Below are positions 11,396 to 22,873 of a stretch of DNA of 64,000 nt, piece by piece. Position 1 is the stretch's first letter. Each line of letters opens with the position of its first letter. The notes beneath the pieces were generated by a model, which was not told the DNA's origin, ran no database searches, and saw only the letters and a program-made list of their open reading frames with translations. Position numbers and translations under genes: made by a program. This stretch comes from Paguma larvata (Eukaryota > Chordata > Mammalia > Carnivora > Viverridae): NCBI GenBank assembly GCA_030068075.1, contig CM057831.1:7391464-7455463 (forward strand). The letters are read 5' to 3'.

Positions 11396-14250
11396 AAGGT
11401 GAGTAGACAAAAGGAAATAATAAAGATCAGAGCAGAGATAAGTGACATAGTGACTGTAAAAACAATAGACAAAAAAATCAATGAAAACAAGACATGATTC
11501 CTTGAAAAAATAACGAATTTGAAAAATCCTTAGACTCGTCAAGAAAAAAAAAGAATCCAAATAAAATCAGAAAGGAGGGAGAAGTAACAACTGATACCAC
11601 AGAAATACAAGAGTCCTATGAAAAATCATATGCCAACGAACTGGACAACCTAGGAGAAATGGATAAATTCCTAGAAACATCCAATCTTCAAAAATTGAAC
11701 CTTGAAGAAATAAAATATCTGAATAGACTGATGGACAAGTAATGAAATTATTCATCAAAAGAAAACCCCAAAGTAAAAGTTCAGGACCCGACAGATTCAC
11801 AAATGAGTTCTAGCAGACATTTAAAGCAGAGTTAATACCTATTCTCCTCAAACTATTCTAAAAATTTGTAGAGGAAGGAAATCTTCTAAATAGGTTCTAT
11901 GGAGCCAGCATTACCCTAATACAAAGTCAGACAAAGACACCAAAAAAAGAGAACTACAGGCCAATATCCCTGATGAATATAGATGCAAACATCCTCAACA
12001 AAATATTAGCAAACTGTATACAACAATACATTAAAAAGATCATTCACCATGATCAGGTGGGATTTATTCCTGGGATGCTAGGATGATTCAACACTTGCAA
12101 ATCAATCAACATCATACACCACATCAACAAAATGAAGGACAAAAATCATACGATCATCTCCACAGATGCAGAAAATGCATTTGACAAGATTCAATACCCT
12201 TTCATGATAAAAACGCTTAACAAAATGGAGATAAATACTTCATCCTATGCAGTGAAAAACAGATCTTTCTAACATCAGAAACAATACGTCAGTTGTCTTC
12301 ACTTTTATTCAACCTAGTCCTAATAATCCTAGGCAAAGCAATCAGAGAAGAAAAAGAAATAAGAGACATCCATATTGGTAAAGAAGTTGTTAAATGGTCA
12401 CTATTCACAAATGACACGTTGCTATAAATAGAAAATCCTAACGATTCCACCAAAACCTACCAGAAGCAATAAATGAATTCAGGAAAGTGGCAGGAAATAA
12501 ATCCAGAAATTGGTAGTGTTTTTATGTGCTACAAGAAAGTGGCAAGAAACACAAATTTTAAAAACACTATTTACAATTGCATCAAAAAGAATAAAATATC
12601 TAAGAATAAACTTAACCAAAGAGGTGAAAGAGTTGTACTCTGAAAACTATTAGACACTGATGAAAGAATTTGAATATGACACAAATGGAGAGATAGTCCT
12701 TCCTCATGAACTGGAAGAATATTATCAGATTTCCATATTCCCCAAAGCAATCTACAAATTCAATGCAATCTCTGTCGAGATATCCATAGCATTTATGGCA
12801 AAACCAGAACAAATAATACTAAAATTTGTATGGAATGACAGAAGACCCTGAATAGCCAAAGCAAACTTGAGAAAGAACAAAGCTGGAAGTAGCACAATCC
12901 CAGATTTCTAGATATATTACAGAGCTGTAGTAATCAAAACAGTATGGTACTAGCACAAAAATAGACACAGAAATTAACAGAACAGGATAGAGATCCCAGA
13001 AATAAACCTACATATACATATAGTCAATCAATCTATGATAAAGGAGAAATGAATATCCAATGGGGGAAAAGACAGTCTTTTCAATAAATGGTGCTAGGCA
13101 AAGTACAACTAGATGGAAAAGAATGAAAATGGACTTTCCAACACCATACACGAAAATAAACTCAGAATGGATTAAAGTGAGAACTGAAACCATAAAAATT
13201 CTATAAGAGAAAACAGGCAGTCATTTCTCTGACATCAGCCATGGCAACTTATTTCTGGATGAGGCTCCCAAGGCAAGGGAAACAAAAGTGAAAATAAAAT
13301 ATTGGGACCACACTGAAATAATTTTTTTTCATGGCAAAGGAAACCATCACCAAAATGAAAAGGCAACTTACCGAATGAAGACATACAGATTGCCAAGTGA
13401 CACATGAAAAGATGCTCAAAATCACTAATCATCAGGGAAACACAAATGAAAGTCACAATAAGATATCACCTCCTACCTGTTAGAATGGAAAAAATAAAGA
13501 ACATAAGAAAAAACAAGTGTTGGCAAGAACGTAGAGAAAAGGAACACGTGTATATTGTTGGTGAGAATGCAAACTGATATAGTCCCTGTGGAAAACAATA
13601 TGGAGGTTTCTCATAAAAATAAATACCATATGATCCAATAATTCCACTATTACGTATTTACTCAGGGAAAAGGAAAACACTAACTCAAAAAGATATATTA
13701 ACCCCTAAGTTTATTGTGGCATTATTTAGAATAGCTAAGACAGAGAAGCAATATGTCTGTTAACAGACAAATGGATAAGGATATTTTGGTATATATACAC
13801 AACAGAATATTGCATAGCTATAAATAAATAAAGGAGGAGACTGTGTCATTTGAGGCAACATGGATGGACCAACAGGGTTTCATGGTAAGTAAAGTAAGTC
13901 AGACTGAGAAAGATAAATACCATACGATTTCACTCATAAATGGAATCTAAAAAAAAGTAACAATCAGAACTATAAATACAGAGAATTGGTGGTTGCCAAT
14001 GGGAGACAGGGGTGGGAGCTGGGCAAAATGGTTAAAGGAGAGAGGGAGATACAAGCCTCCAGCTACAGAATGAGTAAGGCAGAGCAATAAAATGGCAGAG
14101 CATAAGGAATATAACCGACGATATTGTAGTAGCAATGTAGTGGGGGAGATGGTAGCTACACTTGTGGTGAACGTAACATAATGGACAAACTTGTCAAATC
14201 ATTAAGCTGTACACCTGAAACTAATGTAACATCGAGACAACTATACTCAG
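10418..14250 (+). mobile_element. L1 (element B) nested inside element A, lacking ORF1
   Basis: Element B starts with a 5' UTR ('gttctggttcaagatgg') and runs to about 11395. It then passes directly into ORF2 near the start of the reverse-transcriptase region, without ORF1 or the endonuclease. ORF2 continues to the 3' UTR with 'acacctgaaactaatg' near 14210. The host reading resumes at 14251. The host sequence is duplicated at the edges: 'aaaaactgtatgatt' before 10418 and 'aaaaatgtgatcat' from 14251. ORF2 is broken throughout. Confidence 0.85.
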
Positions 14251-14465
14251 AAAAATGTGATCATCTCAATAGATGTAGAAAAAACTTTAGACAAAGCACA
14301 ACATCCATTCATGATAAAAACTCTGGGCAAAGTAAGTTTAGAGGAAACATACCTCAACCTAATAAAGGCCATGTAAGAAAAGCCCACAGATATCATACTC
14401 GATGGTGAAAAGTTGAGAGCTTTTCTACTAATATCAGGAATAAGACAAGGATGTCTAATCTAACC
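14251..14465 (+). mobile_element. L1 element A, short middle part of ORF2
   Basis: ORF2 of element A continues here ('gatcatctcaatagatgtag', 'tttgacaaa'-like and 'ggatgtctaatc') up to the point where an antisense L1 end begins. The reading then picks up at about 15285 with 'tcattcaacatagtactgg'. Confidence 0.85.
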
Positions 14466-14592
14466 ACTTTGGTTTTTGGTTTTGTAATTATTTTTTACTT
14501 ATTCTTAATTTTTAAATAACATGCTTATTTTTATTCAAAATACCTCAGCAATTTTAACAGTCTTTTTTAAAAAAAATTTTTAACAAGTTTTT

Positions 14593-14795
14593 GGGGCACC
14601 TGGGTGGCTCAGTTGGTTAAGCGTCTGACTTCGCCTCAGGTCATGATCTTGCAGTTTGTGAGTTCGAGCTCTGTGCTGACAGCTCAGAGCCTGGAGCCTC
14701 CTTCAGATTCTGTGTCTCCCCCTCTCTCTGCCCCTCCCATCCTCATTCTCTATCTCTCTCTGTCTCTCAATAATAAGTAAAAATATTAAAAAATT
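14593..14795 (+). mobile_element. Carnivore tRNA-Lys SINE
   Basis: A typical head, 'ggggcacctgggtggctcag', is followed by 'gacagctcagagcctggagc', (TC)n and a degenerate A/T-rich tail. It lies in the tail region of the antisense L1. Confidence 0.93.
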
Positions 14796-15022
14796 TTAAA
14801 AATATTTTTAACAATTTTTAAAATTTAAATCCAAGTTAATTAACATATAGTGTAATTATGGTTTCAGGAATAGAATTTAGTGACTCATCACTTACATATA
14901 ACACCCAGTGATCATCGCAACAAGTGCCCTTCTTAGTGCCTATCACTCATTTGGCCCATTTCCCTGACCCAACACCCTGCCAACAACCCTCAGTTTGTTC
15001 TATGTAATTAAAAGTCTCCTTT

Positions 15023-15225
15023 GGGGTCACCTAGTGGCTCAGTCGGTTAAGCATCTGACTTCAGCTTAGGTCATGATCTCGCATTTCATGCAGTTCAAGT
15101 CCTGCATTGGGCTCTGTGCTGACAGCTCAGAGTGTGAGGCCTGCTTCAGATTCTGTGTCTCCCTCTCTCTCCCCTCCCTCGCTTGCACTCTATCTCAAAA
15201 ATAAACAAAACATTAAAAAAATTTT
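15023..15225 (+). mobile_element. Carnivore tRNA-Lys SINE
   Basis: The head is slightly altered ('ggggtcacctagtggctcag'). The body and AAATAAAC tail are typical. It interrupts the reversed L1 3' UTR within its 'agagactctta' motif region; 'aaaagtctcc' on the left and 'aaagagactc' on the right flank it. Confidence 0.92.
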
Positions 15226-15284
15226 TTTAAAGAGACTCTTAAGGTTTGTATCCCTCTCTGATTTTATCATAGATTTTTCTTTCC

Positions 15285-17412
15285 ACTTTCATTCAACATA
15301 GTACTGGAAGTCCTAGTCAAAGCAATCAGACAACAAAAAGAAATAAAAGGCATTCAAATTAAGGAAGAAATAAAACTTTCACTATTTGCAAAAGACATAA
15401 TGGTAAACATAGAATATCCTGAGACTCCACCCAAAATGACTAGAAATGACAAATTAATTCAGTAAAGTACCAGGATACAAAATTAATATACAGAAATCTG
15501 TTGCATTTCAACACACTAATAATAAAGTAGCAGAAAAGAAATTTAGAAAACAATTTTATTTCCAAATACACCAAAAATAATTAAATATCAAGGAATAAAC
15601 TTACCCAAGGATCTGAAAGACTCATGTTCTAAAAACTATGAAACATGACGAGAAAAACTGAAGATGACACAAACAAATGGAAAGATAGTCCATTCTCATG
15701 GATTGGGAGAATATTGATAAAATGTTACTACTACTCAAAGCAGTTTACAGATTTCATGAAATTCTTATCCAAACACTAATAGCATTTTTCCACAGAACTA
15801 AAATAATCCTGAATTATTCTGAATAATTCAAGTGTACGACTTAATGACTTCATAAGTTAATACATTATGCTGTGTTCACAAGTACAGCTACCATGACCCT
15901 GAATAACCAAAGCAATCTTGAAAAAGAACAAAACTGGAATTATCACAATCCCAGATTTCTAGATATACTACAAAGCTGTAATAATCAGAGCAGTATGGTA
16001 TGGGCACAAAAATAGATACATATCAATGGAACAGGACAGAGACTCCAGAAATAAACCCACGATTATATGTCAATTAATAGACGACAACAAGAGGCAAGAA
16101 CATGTGATGAGAATATGCAATGTATCTTCAATGAATGGTGTTGAGAAAACTGACAGCTACACACAAAAGAATGAAACTGGACCACTTTCTAAAACTGTAC
16201 ACAAAAATAAACTCAACACAGTAAAGACATAAATGTGAGACCTGAAACCATAGAAATTCTAGAAGAGAACACAGACACTAATTTCTTTGACATTGGACTT
16301 ATCAATATTTTTCTAGAAATGTCTCTTGCCTAACACAAGGGAAACAAAAGCAAAAAAAAAAAAAAAAAAAAGAAAACTGATAGGAGGACTATATCAAAAT
16401 CAAAAGACTTTGCACAGCAAAGGAAGCAACCAACAAACTAAAAGACAGCCAACTGAATAGGAGAAGGTATCTGCAAATGACACATCTGATAAGGGATAAA
16501 TTTCCAAGATATATAAAGAACTCATACAACTCGACACCAAAAAAACCAAATAATCCAGTTAAAAAAATGGACAGAAGACATAAACAGACATTATTCCAAA
16601 TACATAAAAAGGACCAACAGACACATGAAAATATGCTCCAAATCCCTAATACTCAGGGAAATGCAAATCAAAACCACAGTGACATATCACCTCACACCTG
16701 TCAGAATGGGTAAATTGAAGAAGACGAAGAACCAGTGCTGGTGAGGATGTAGAGAAAATGGAACTCTCATGCACTGTTGGTAGGAATGCAAACTGGTGCA
16801 GCCACTGTGAAAAATAGCATGGAGCTACCTCAAAAAATTAAAAAAAGAAATACTATATGATCCAGTAATTCCACTATTCAGTATTTACCCAAAGAAATCG
16901 AAACACTAACTTAAGGAAATAGACACCCATAGGTTTACTGCAGTATTGTTTACAATAGCCAAGATATGGAAGCAATCTAAGGGTCCATTCATGAATGGAC
17001 CAAAAATAGATGGGATATATATATACAATGGAACATTACTGAGCCTTAAAAAATGAATAAAATTTTACCATTTATGACATCATGGATGGATATAGAAGGT
17101 ATAATGTTAAATGAAATAAATCAATCAGATAAAGATAAATACCACACGATTTCACTCATATGTGGAATTTAAGAATAAAAAAGGAGGGGGGGTACAAAAA
17201 ACTCTAGACTCTTAAATACAGCAAACAAACTTATAGTTGCCCAAAAGGAGTTAAGAGGAGAGGCAAAATAGGTGAAGAGGCTTTAGAGTAAACTTATCAT
17301 GATGAGCATGGAATAACATATAGAATTGTTGAATCACTGTATTGTACACCTGAAAGTGACACAAGACTATATATTAATTATACTGGAATTAGAAAATAAA
17401 ATGCAAACTCCC
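15285..17412 (+). mobile_element. L1 element A, 3' part: rest of ORF2 and 3' UTR
   Basis: ORF2 resumes at 'tcattcaacatagtactgg', passes a decayed catalytic region ('ctatttgcaaaagacat', where the usual FADD is damaged) and reaches the C-terminal part (about 16740-17060) and the 3' UTR. It ends near 17400 in 'aactatactggaattagaaaataaa'-like sequence. Frames are short; the longest open pieces are under 80 codons. Confidence 0.85.
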
Positions 17413-19610
17413 AAAATGGGACATATTGAAAATAAAAAGTAAAACAATTATATCAATATCAACATTAAATGTGAATGGATTAATCGACCCAATCAAAAGG
17501 CAGAGATTGCCAGATTGGTTAATAAGATTCAACTCTATATTGTCAACAGGAGACAAACAACATTTAATAATGCAGAGAGATTGAAAGTAAAAGAATTTCA
17601 AAAGACATATCATTCATACAGAAAGAAAAAAATCTGGAGTTGCTATATTAATATCAGACAAAATAGAATTTAAATCAATATTACTAAAGACAGAGACTAA
17701 CATTTTCTAGTGATGAAAAGCATTTATCAGAGATTTATAACAATTTTTAAAAATTTAAAAAATATATGCATCTAACAATATAGTTCTAAAATACAAAAAT
17801 ACACAGAGCAAAAACTAACTGAAGGTAGAAATAGACAATTCAATGAGTATAGTTAGAGACGTCAATATTTCACGTTTTAAAAAATGTTACAACAACCAGA
17901 CAGAAGGTCTGTAACATAAAGCAACCAGACCTAGAAGTCTTCACTCAGAAGACTACACAATCTCATCAAGTACATGTGGAATAGAACATGTACTATACCA
18001 AAGAACAAGCCTCTCTGTATATATAAATTGAAACAATGCAAAGTTTATTCTCTAATCACAGAGAATGAAATTAGAAATTAGTAATGGCAATGAATTTGGA
18101 AAATTCACAAATACATGGAAAATAAAACACTACTGAATAATCATTGTGTCAAAGAAGAAACAAAAATGAAAATTAGAATATTTTGAGAAAGAAATCAATG
18201 AACTATAAATTAATCTCCATCTTAAGAAAGTGGAAAAAGAGCATTAAACCTCAGGCAAGAAGAAGGGAGAAAATATTAAGATTGGAGCAGAAATTAATAG
18301 AAAACAGAAAACCCAACAGAGAAAAATCAATAAACAAAAAAGAGTTCCTTTGTAAAGACCAACAAAATTAATACATCTTTATCTCGGCTGGACAAGAAAA
18401 AAAGAGAAGACTAAGTTACTAAAGTCAGGAATAAAAGGGTAAGTCATTGTTAATTTTACTGAAATAAAAAGGATTATAAGGGAAGGCCATGAATAACTGT
18501 ACACTAACAAAGTAGATAATTTACATGAAGTAGATAAATTTCTCAAGAGACAAACTACCAACACTGAGTAAAACAGAAATAGAAAATATTAATGACCTAT
18601 AACAAATTTAAAAAATGAATTAATAATTTTAAAACTTCTTGCAAAGAAAAGCCTAGATCCAGATGACCTCACTGCTGAATTCTACTAAGCACTTAAAAAA
18701 TTAATACCAATTATTCAAAAACCTCTTTTAAAAATAGAAGAGGAGGGATCATTTCCCAAGTCATTCTATGAAGCCTGTATTATTTTGATCTCAAAGCTAG
18801 ACAAAGACACTACAAGAAAACTGCAGACCAATGGCTCTTATGAATATAGATGAAAAATCCTCAATAAAATATTAACAAACCACATTCATTAACTTTAAAA
18901 AGGATTATACACCATGACCACATAGGATTTATTCCAGGAACGCAACTAGAGTTTAACAAGTGGAAATCAGTGTAATGCAACTTATCCATAGAATAAAGCA
19001 CAAATCCCATATGGTCATCTCACTACATGCCAAAAAAACATTTGACAAAATTTAATAGCTTTTCATGATTAAAACATTCAACATATTATTAACAGAAGTG
19101 AACCACCTCCACCTGCTAAAGGGCATCTATGAAAAACCTGCAACTAATATCATACTTAACTGAAATAAGTAAGTGAAATACTCAACACCTCCCCTAAGAT
19201 CAAGATAAAGGCAAGGATGCCTGCTTTCACCACTGCTGCTCAACATTGTGATGGAGGTTCTAGGCAGGGCAATTCGGCAGTAAAAAGGAAGTAGGCATCC
19301 AGACAGGAAATGAGAAAGTAAAATCATCTCTATTTGCAGGTGACATGATAATGCCCTATATAGAAACTCCTAAGCAATCCATTAAAAACTATTAAAACAA
19401 AGAAATGACTTCAGCAAGGTTGCAAAGTAGATCAAAATATGAAAATCAATTGTATTTCTATAAATTATCAATGACAATCTGAAAGTTAAATTAAGAAAAC
19501 TATTTTATTTATAATAGCAAAAAATTAAATACCTGAGAATAAATGAAATAAATACAAATCTTATCATGTGAATATTAAAAAACATTGTTGCAAGAAATTA
19601 AAGAAGACCT

Positions 19611-19835
19611 GGGGCGCTTAGGGGGCTCAGCTGGTTGAAGGTCTGACTTCGGCTCAGGTCATGATCTCAGGGTTCATGGGTTTGATCTCTGTGAAGGGCT
19701 CTGTACTGACAGCTCAGAGCCTGGAGCCTGCTTCAGATTCTCTTTCTCCTTCTCTCTCCACTCCTCCCCCACTCACACTGTGTGCATTTCACTCTCTCTC
19801 AAAAAAAAAAAAAAAACAAAAAACGAACATTAAAA
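19611..19835 (+). mobile_element. Carnivore tRNA-Lys SINE
   Basis: The head reads 'ggggcgcttagggggctcag'. It is followed by 'gctcaggtcatgatctcag', 'gacagctcagagcctggagc', a (TC)n block and a long A tail. It lies inside ORF2 of the old L1. Confidence 0.93.
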
Positions 19836-20559
19836 CAAAATCAAAGGGCTTAAAAAATGAAAGTCATCCCTCATTAATGGACCAGAGAACTTAATACTGT
19901 GAGGATAACAATCCTCCCCAAATCGGTCTTTAGATTTGACACAATCTCTATTAAATTCCCACATTTTTTTTTTTCTTGGAAAGTAGGAATCTAGTCCCTA
20001 AAATTCATGTGGAAATTCAAGGGACACAGAATAGCTAAAACAATCTTGGGGGAAAAAAAGAGCAAAGAATTCACACTTCCCAATTTGAAATCTTCTACAA
20101 AGTAATACTAATCAAACCTACGCGGTCCTGGGATGAGAAGAGACTTATAAATGAATGGAATGGAATTTACAGTCCAGAAATAAGCCCTTGTATTTATAAT
20201 TACTTGATTTTTGGTGTGGGTGCCAAGACAACTCAATGGGAAAAGAATCATCTGAATTGTCTGTTTGACAAGGGGTGCTGGGACAACTCTGTATCCATAA
20301 GCAAATGAACGAAGTTGGATTACTTCCTCAGAGCATATGGAATAATTCACTCAAAATAGATTGCAGACCAAAATAAATGTAAGAGGAAAACTACAAAACT
20401 CTAACAAGAAAATATACAAGGAAATACCTGTGACCTTAGGTTAGACAAAGCCTTCTCAGTTACACACCAAAACACAAGGAACAAAAGAAAAAAATTCTAC
20501 TTCATTGAAATAAAAAAAGTTTGTGTTTCAAAGGACACCATTTAAAAAACAAAACAACC

Positions 20560-20653
20560 GTGCTTGCTTCCGCAGCACATATGCTAAAATTGAACGATAC
20601 AGAGAAGATTAGCATGGCCCCTGCATAAATTCGTGAAGTGTTCCATATTTTTT
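20560..20653 (+). pseudogene. RNU6 pseudogene: U6 spliceosomal RNA retrocopy with internal deletion
   Basis: The copy begins 'gtgcttgcttccgcagcac' and keeps the core 'acagagaagattagcatgg', which in U6 pairs with the 5' splice site and U4/U2. It ends 'gttccatattttttt'-like. About 13 bases just after 'ggcccctgc' (the region leading into the internal stem-loop) are missing, so it cannot be a working U6. No upstream U6 promoter elements are present. The host L1 motif '.aaaacaacc' occurs before it and 'aagcaagcc' after it, as expected for a target-site duplication made by L1-driven retroposition. Confidence 0.92.
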
Positions 20654-21640
20654 GAAAAAATAAAATAAAGCAAGCCACAAAATGGGAGAAAATATTTGCC
20701 CCCATATATCCAATTAGGTACTTGTAGCTAGAATATATAAAGAACTTTTACAACTCAATCATAAAAAGACAAACCAATTTAGAAATGGACAGAGATGAAT
20801 AGACGTTTCACCAAAGAAGATACACAAAAGGCCAATCAGCTCATGAAAAGATGCTCAGGAACATTAGTCATTAGGGAACTGCAAATCAAAATCACAGCGA
20901 GACACCATTTACTATCCAGTAGCATAGCTATAAATAAAAAGACAATAGCAAGTGTTGGCGAGGATGTGGAGAAATGTGGACCATCACACATTGCTGGCGG
21001 GAGTATAAAATGGCACGATTCCTTTGGAAAACTGTCTAGCAGCTCCTCAAAACATTAAATGTAGAGTTACCACATGCCCAGAAATTCCAGTCCTAGGGTA
21101 CATACTCAAGGGAAATGAAGTCCTACCTCTACACAAAAACATGTACTTAAATGTTCCTGGCAGCATTATTAGCAAGATCTCCAAAGGGCAAACGACCTGG
21201 ATATCCATCAACTGAAGAAAGGATAAATAAAACTTGGTCTATGTACGCGGTGGATTATAGTTGAGCAAAATAAAGGAATAAAGTACTGATTCATGCTGCC
21301 GTTGGAATAAAACCGCATTAAAACTTTTATGCTGAGTGAAAAAAAAAAGATATAAAAGACCATATACTTGAAATGAAACAACCAGAAAAGGCCTAGAGAC
21401 TGATAGCAGGTTAATAGAGAACTGTGGCTGGAAGTGGGCATGAGAAGGCATAGCAGATGGACATGAGGGATCTTCTGGGGGAAATGGAAATGTTCTAAAA
21501 TTCATTTTTGTGTGTGCGATGGTTTCATAACTAGGTACATTTATTAAGCGTCAGTGAACTTTACACTTACACCGAGCGAATTTCATGGTATGTATATTCT
21601 AGCTCAACAATGTTGTTAAAACAAAACAATAAAAAGGTTG

Positions 21641-22174
21641 TGGGACGTATGCTGTACTAGTGGAAAGCATGACATGCTGGGAACGAATTAAGGGAAGGTC
21701 TGTTCACTCATTTAGAGGCTAGAGGACACCGAACATAGATGGTGGAAAGAAAACCATTCTTGGTTTCATCTATACCACCCTCTTCTGTGGAATTCCTCCT
21801 GGTGATGAAGATCTTTCTCTTCTAATACCCCTCACCACCCTCCTTTGCCTTCTGTCCGTCTCTCTCTTATATCGTAATAGAGTTTAGTATGGAGTTCACG
21901 ACCTTCCTTCCCATTCTCATTCTGTGAGTTTTTAATAGCCTCGAAGATGACACATCTGACATCTAAGTCCTCGAAGTTTCTTATCTGTCTTCAATCCAGT
22001 GACCTTCCCTCTTTATACCCTTCAGATCATCAGACCCACAGGCACATGTTACAACTTGTCATCAGCCATAATTTCTCTGTCACTTCACTCCTCAGTAAAT
22101 ACAGCCTTCTCTTCTCCTTGTTGCCCACTCATTTTTACTCTTACTAATTCAACCAATCGTTAGATTGTTTAAAC
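21641..22174. other. Unassigned sequence
   Basis: This is a mixed-composition stretch between the old L1 and a DNA-transposon remnant. No gene or repeat is recognised. Confidence 0.4.
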
Positions 22175-22404
22175 CAGGGGTTATCAGCAAATGTTTTCTG
22201 TCAAGACCCAGAGAGTAAATATTTTAGGCCTGTGGTTTATATGTCCTCTGTCACAATAACTCAACTCCGTACCCTATTCTGTTGTAGGGAAAAAGCAACA
22301 ATAGGCAAGACGTAAGTAAAGGGGCCTGGTGGTCCTCCAAGAAAAACTTTCATAAAGCAGGCCAAGGACTAGATTTGGTCCATGGGACACAGTTTGTACT
22401 TCTC
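22175..22404 (+). mobile_element. hAT-Charlie-type non-autonomous DNA transposon (MITE)
   Basis: The copy reads 'aaaccaggggttatcagcaa', 'agagtaaatattttaggcc', 'ctctgtcacaataactcaac', '.aaaaacttt.ataaa', and closes with 'gatttggtccatgg'. These are features of a common ancient mammalian hAT-type MITE whose ends begin 'caggggt.ggcaaa'. I do not name the subfamily. Confidence 0.8.
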
Positions 22405-22449
22405 TCTTCTTGGCTTAGGCATAGGCCTAGACACAGGCCTATAGGAGTA

Positions 22450-22605
22450 CAAGCAAATTATTTTACTTTTCTGAGTCTCCCCTTTTCCATGTATGTAATG
22501 GGAATAATGCTTTCTACCTCTTCAAGTTTATAGCAGTTCACAGCGAGAAGATGTACAAAAAGTTTGGGTGCAGGTGATGGCACATAGCAATGAGGAAATT
22601 CATGG
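22450..22605 (+). mobile_element. MIR (ancient tRNA-derived SINE)
   Basis: It carries the MIR core: 'gcaaattattttacttttctgagtctcc' type sequence, '.atgtaatgggaataatgc', 'acctcttcaagtttatagc' and then a weak 'gcacatagcaatgagg' near the 3' end. Divergence is high, as expected. Confidence 0.72.
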
Positions 22606-22690
22606 TATTTGAAAGGAGTTCTAATAAATATATTCTTTCCTCTCAGCTGAGTTATGAATGAGTTTAGGGGAAATTGGAAAAAAGTAAGCA

Positions 22691-22873
22691 GGGTTGCCTG
22701 GATGGTTCAGTTGGTTAACGGTTCAACCCTTGATTTCAGCTCAGGTCATGATCTCATGGTTGGTGAGTTCAAGCCCTGTGTCAGGCTCTGTGCTTCAGCT
22801 TGAGATCCTCTCTCTCTCTCTCTCTCTCTGCCCCTCTCCCACTTGCTCTCTCTCTCTCTTGAAATAATTTTAA
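22691..22873 (+). mobile_element. Carnivore tRNA-Lys SINE
   Basis: The head is 'gggttgcctggatggttcag'. The copy has a shortened middle and an extended (TC)n run, then an A tail. 'gaaaaaagtaa' before it and 'aaaaaaagtaa' after it look like a target-site duplication. Confidence 0.92.

Larger units (their letters stand above)
14466..15284 (-). mobile_element. Antisense L1 3' end in element A, itself carrying two SINEs
   Basis: Bases 14815-15022 and about 15226-15250 read as the reverse complement of a feline-type L1 3' UTR ('taacatatagtgtaatt', 'gatcatcgcaacaagtgcc', 'ctcagtttgttct', 'agagactctta'). The T-rich run at 14540-14590 is its poly(A) tail in reverse. The host words 'ccacttt' occur on both sides (14464-14470 and about 15283), in keeping with a target-site duplication. 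Confidence 0.8.
17413..21640 (+). mobile_element. Old L1 (L1M-type), 3' portion with ORF2 remnant
   Basis: From 'tatcaatatcaacattaaatg' (17450) the sequence follows ORF2 of an old L1 from its start to the 3' end ('tatattctagctcaacaatgttgtt', near 21600). It appears to be the continuation of the element seen at 4010-5232: the left part ends in '.aacaaaagaataggaca' and this part begins in 'aaaatgggaca', both matching one L1 spacer position. It contains a SINE (19611) and a U6 retrocopy (20560). Confidence 0.82.

Noticed and set aside
20560..20653. Working U6 gene
   Set aside because: An internal block is missing and no distal or proximal promoter elements are seen upstream, only L1 sequence.
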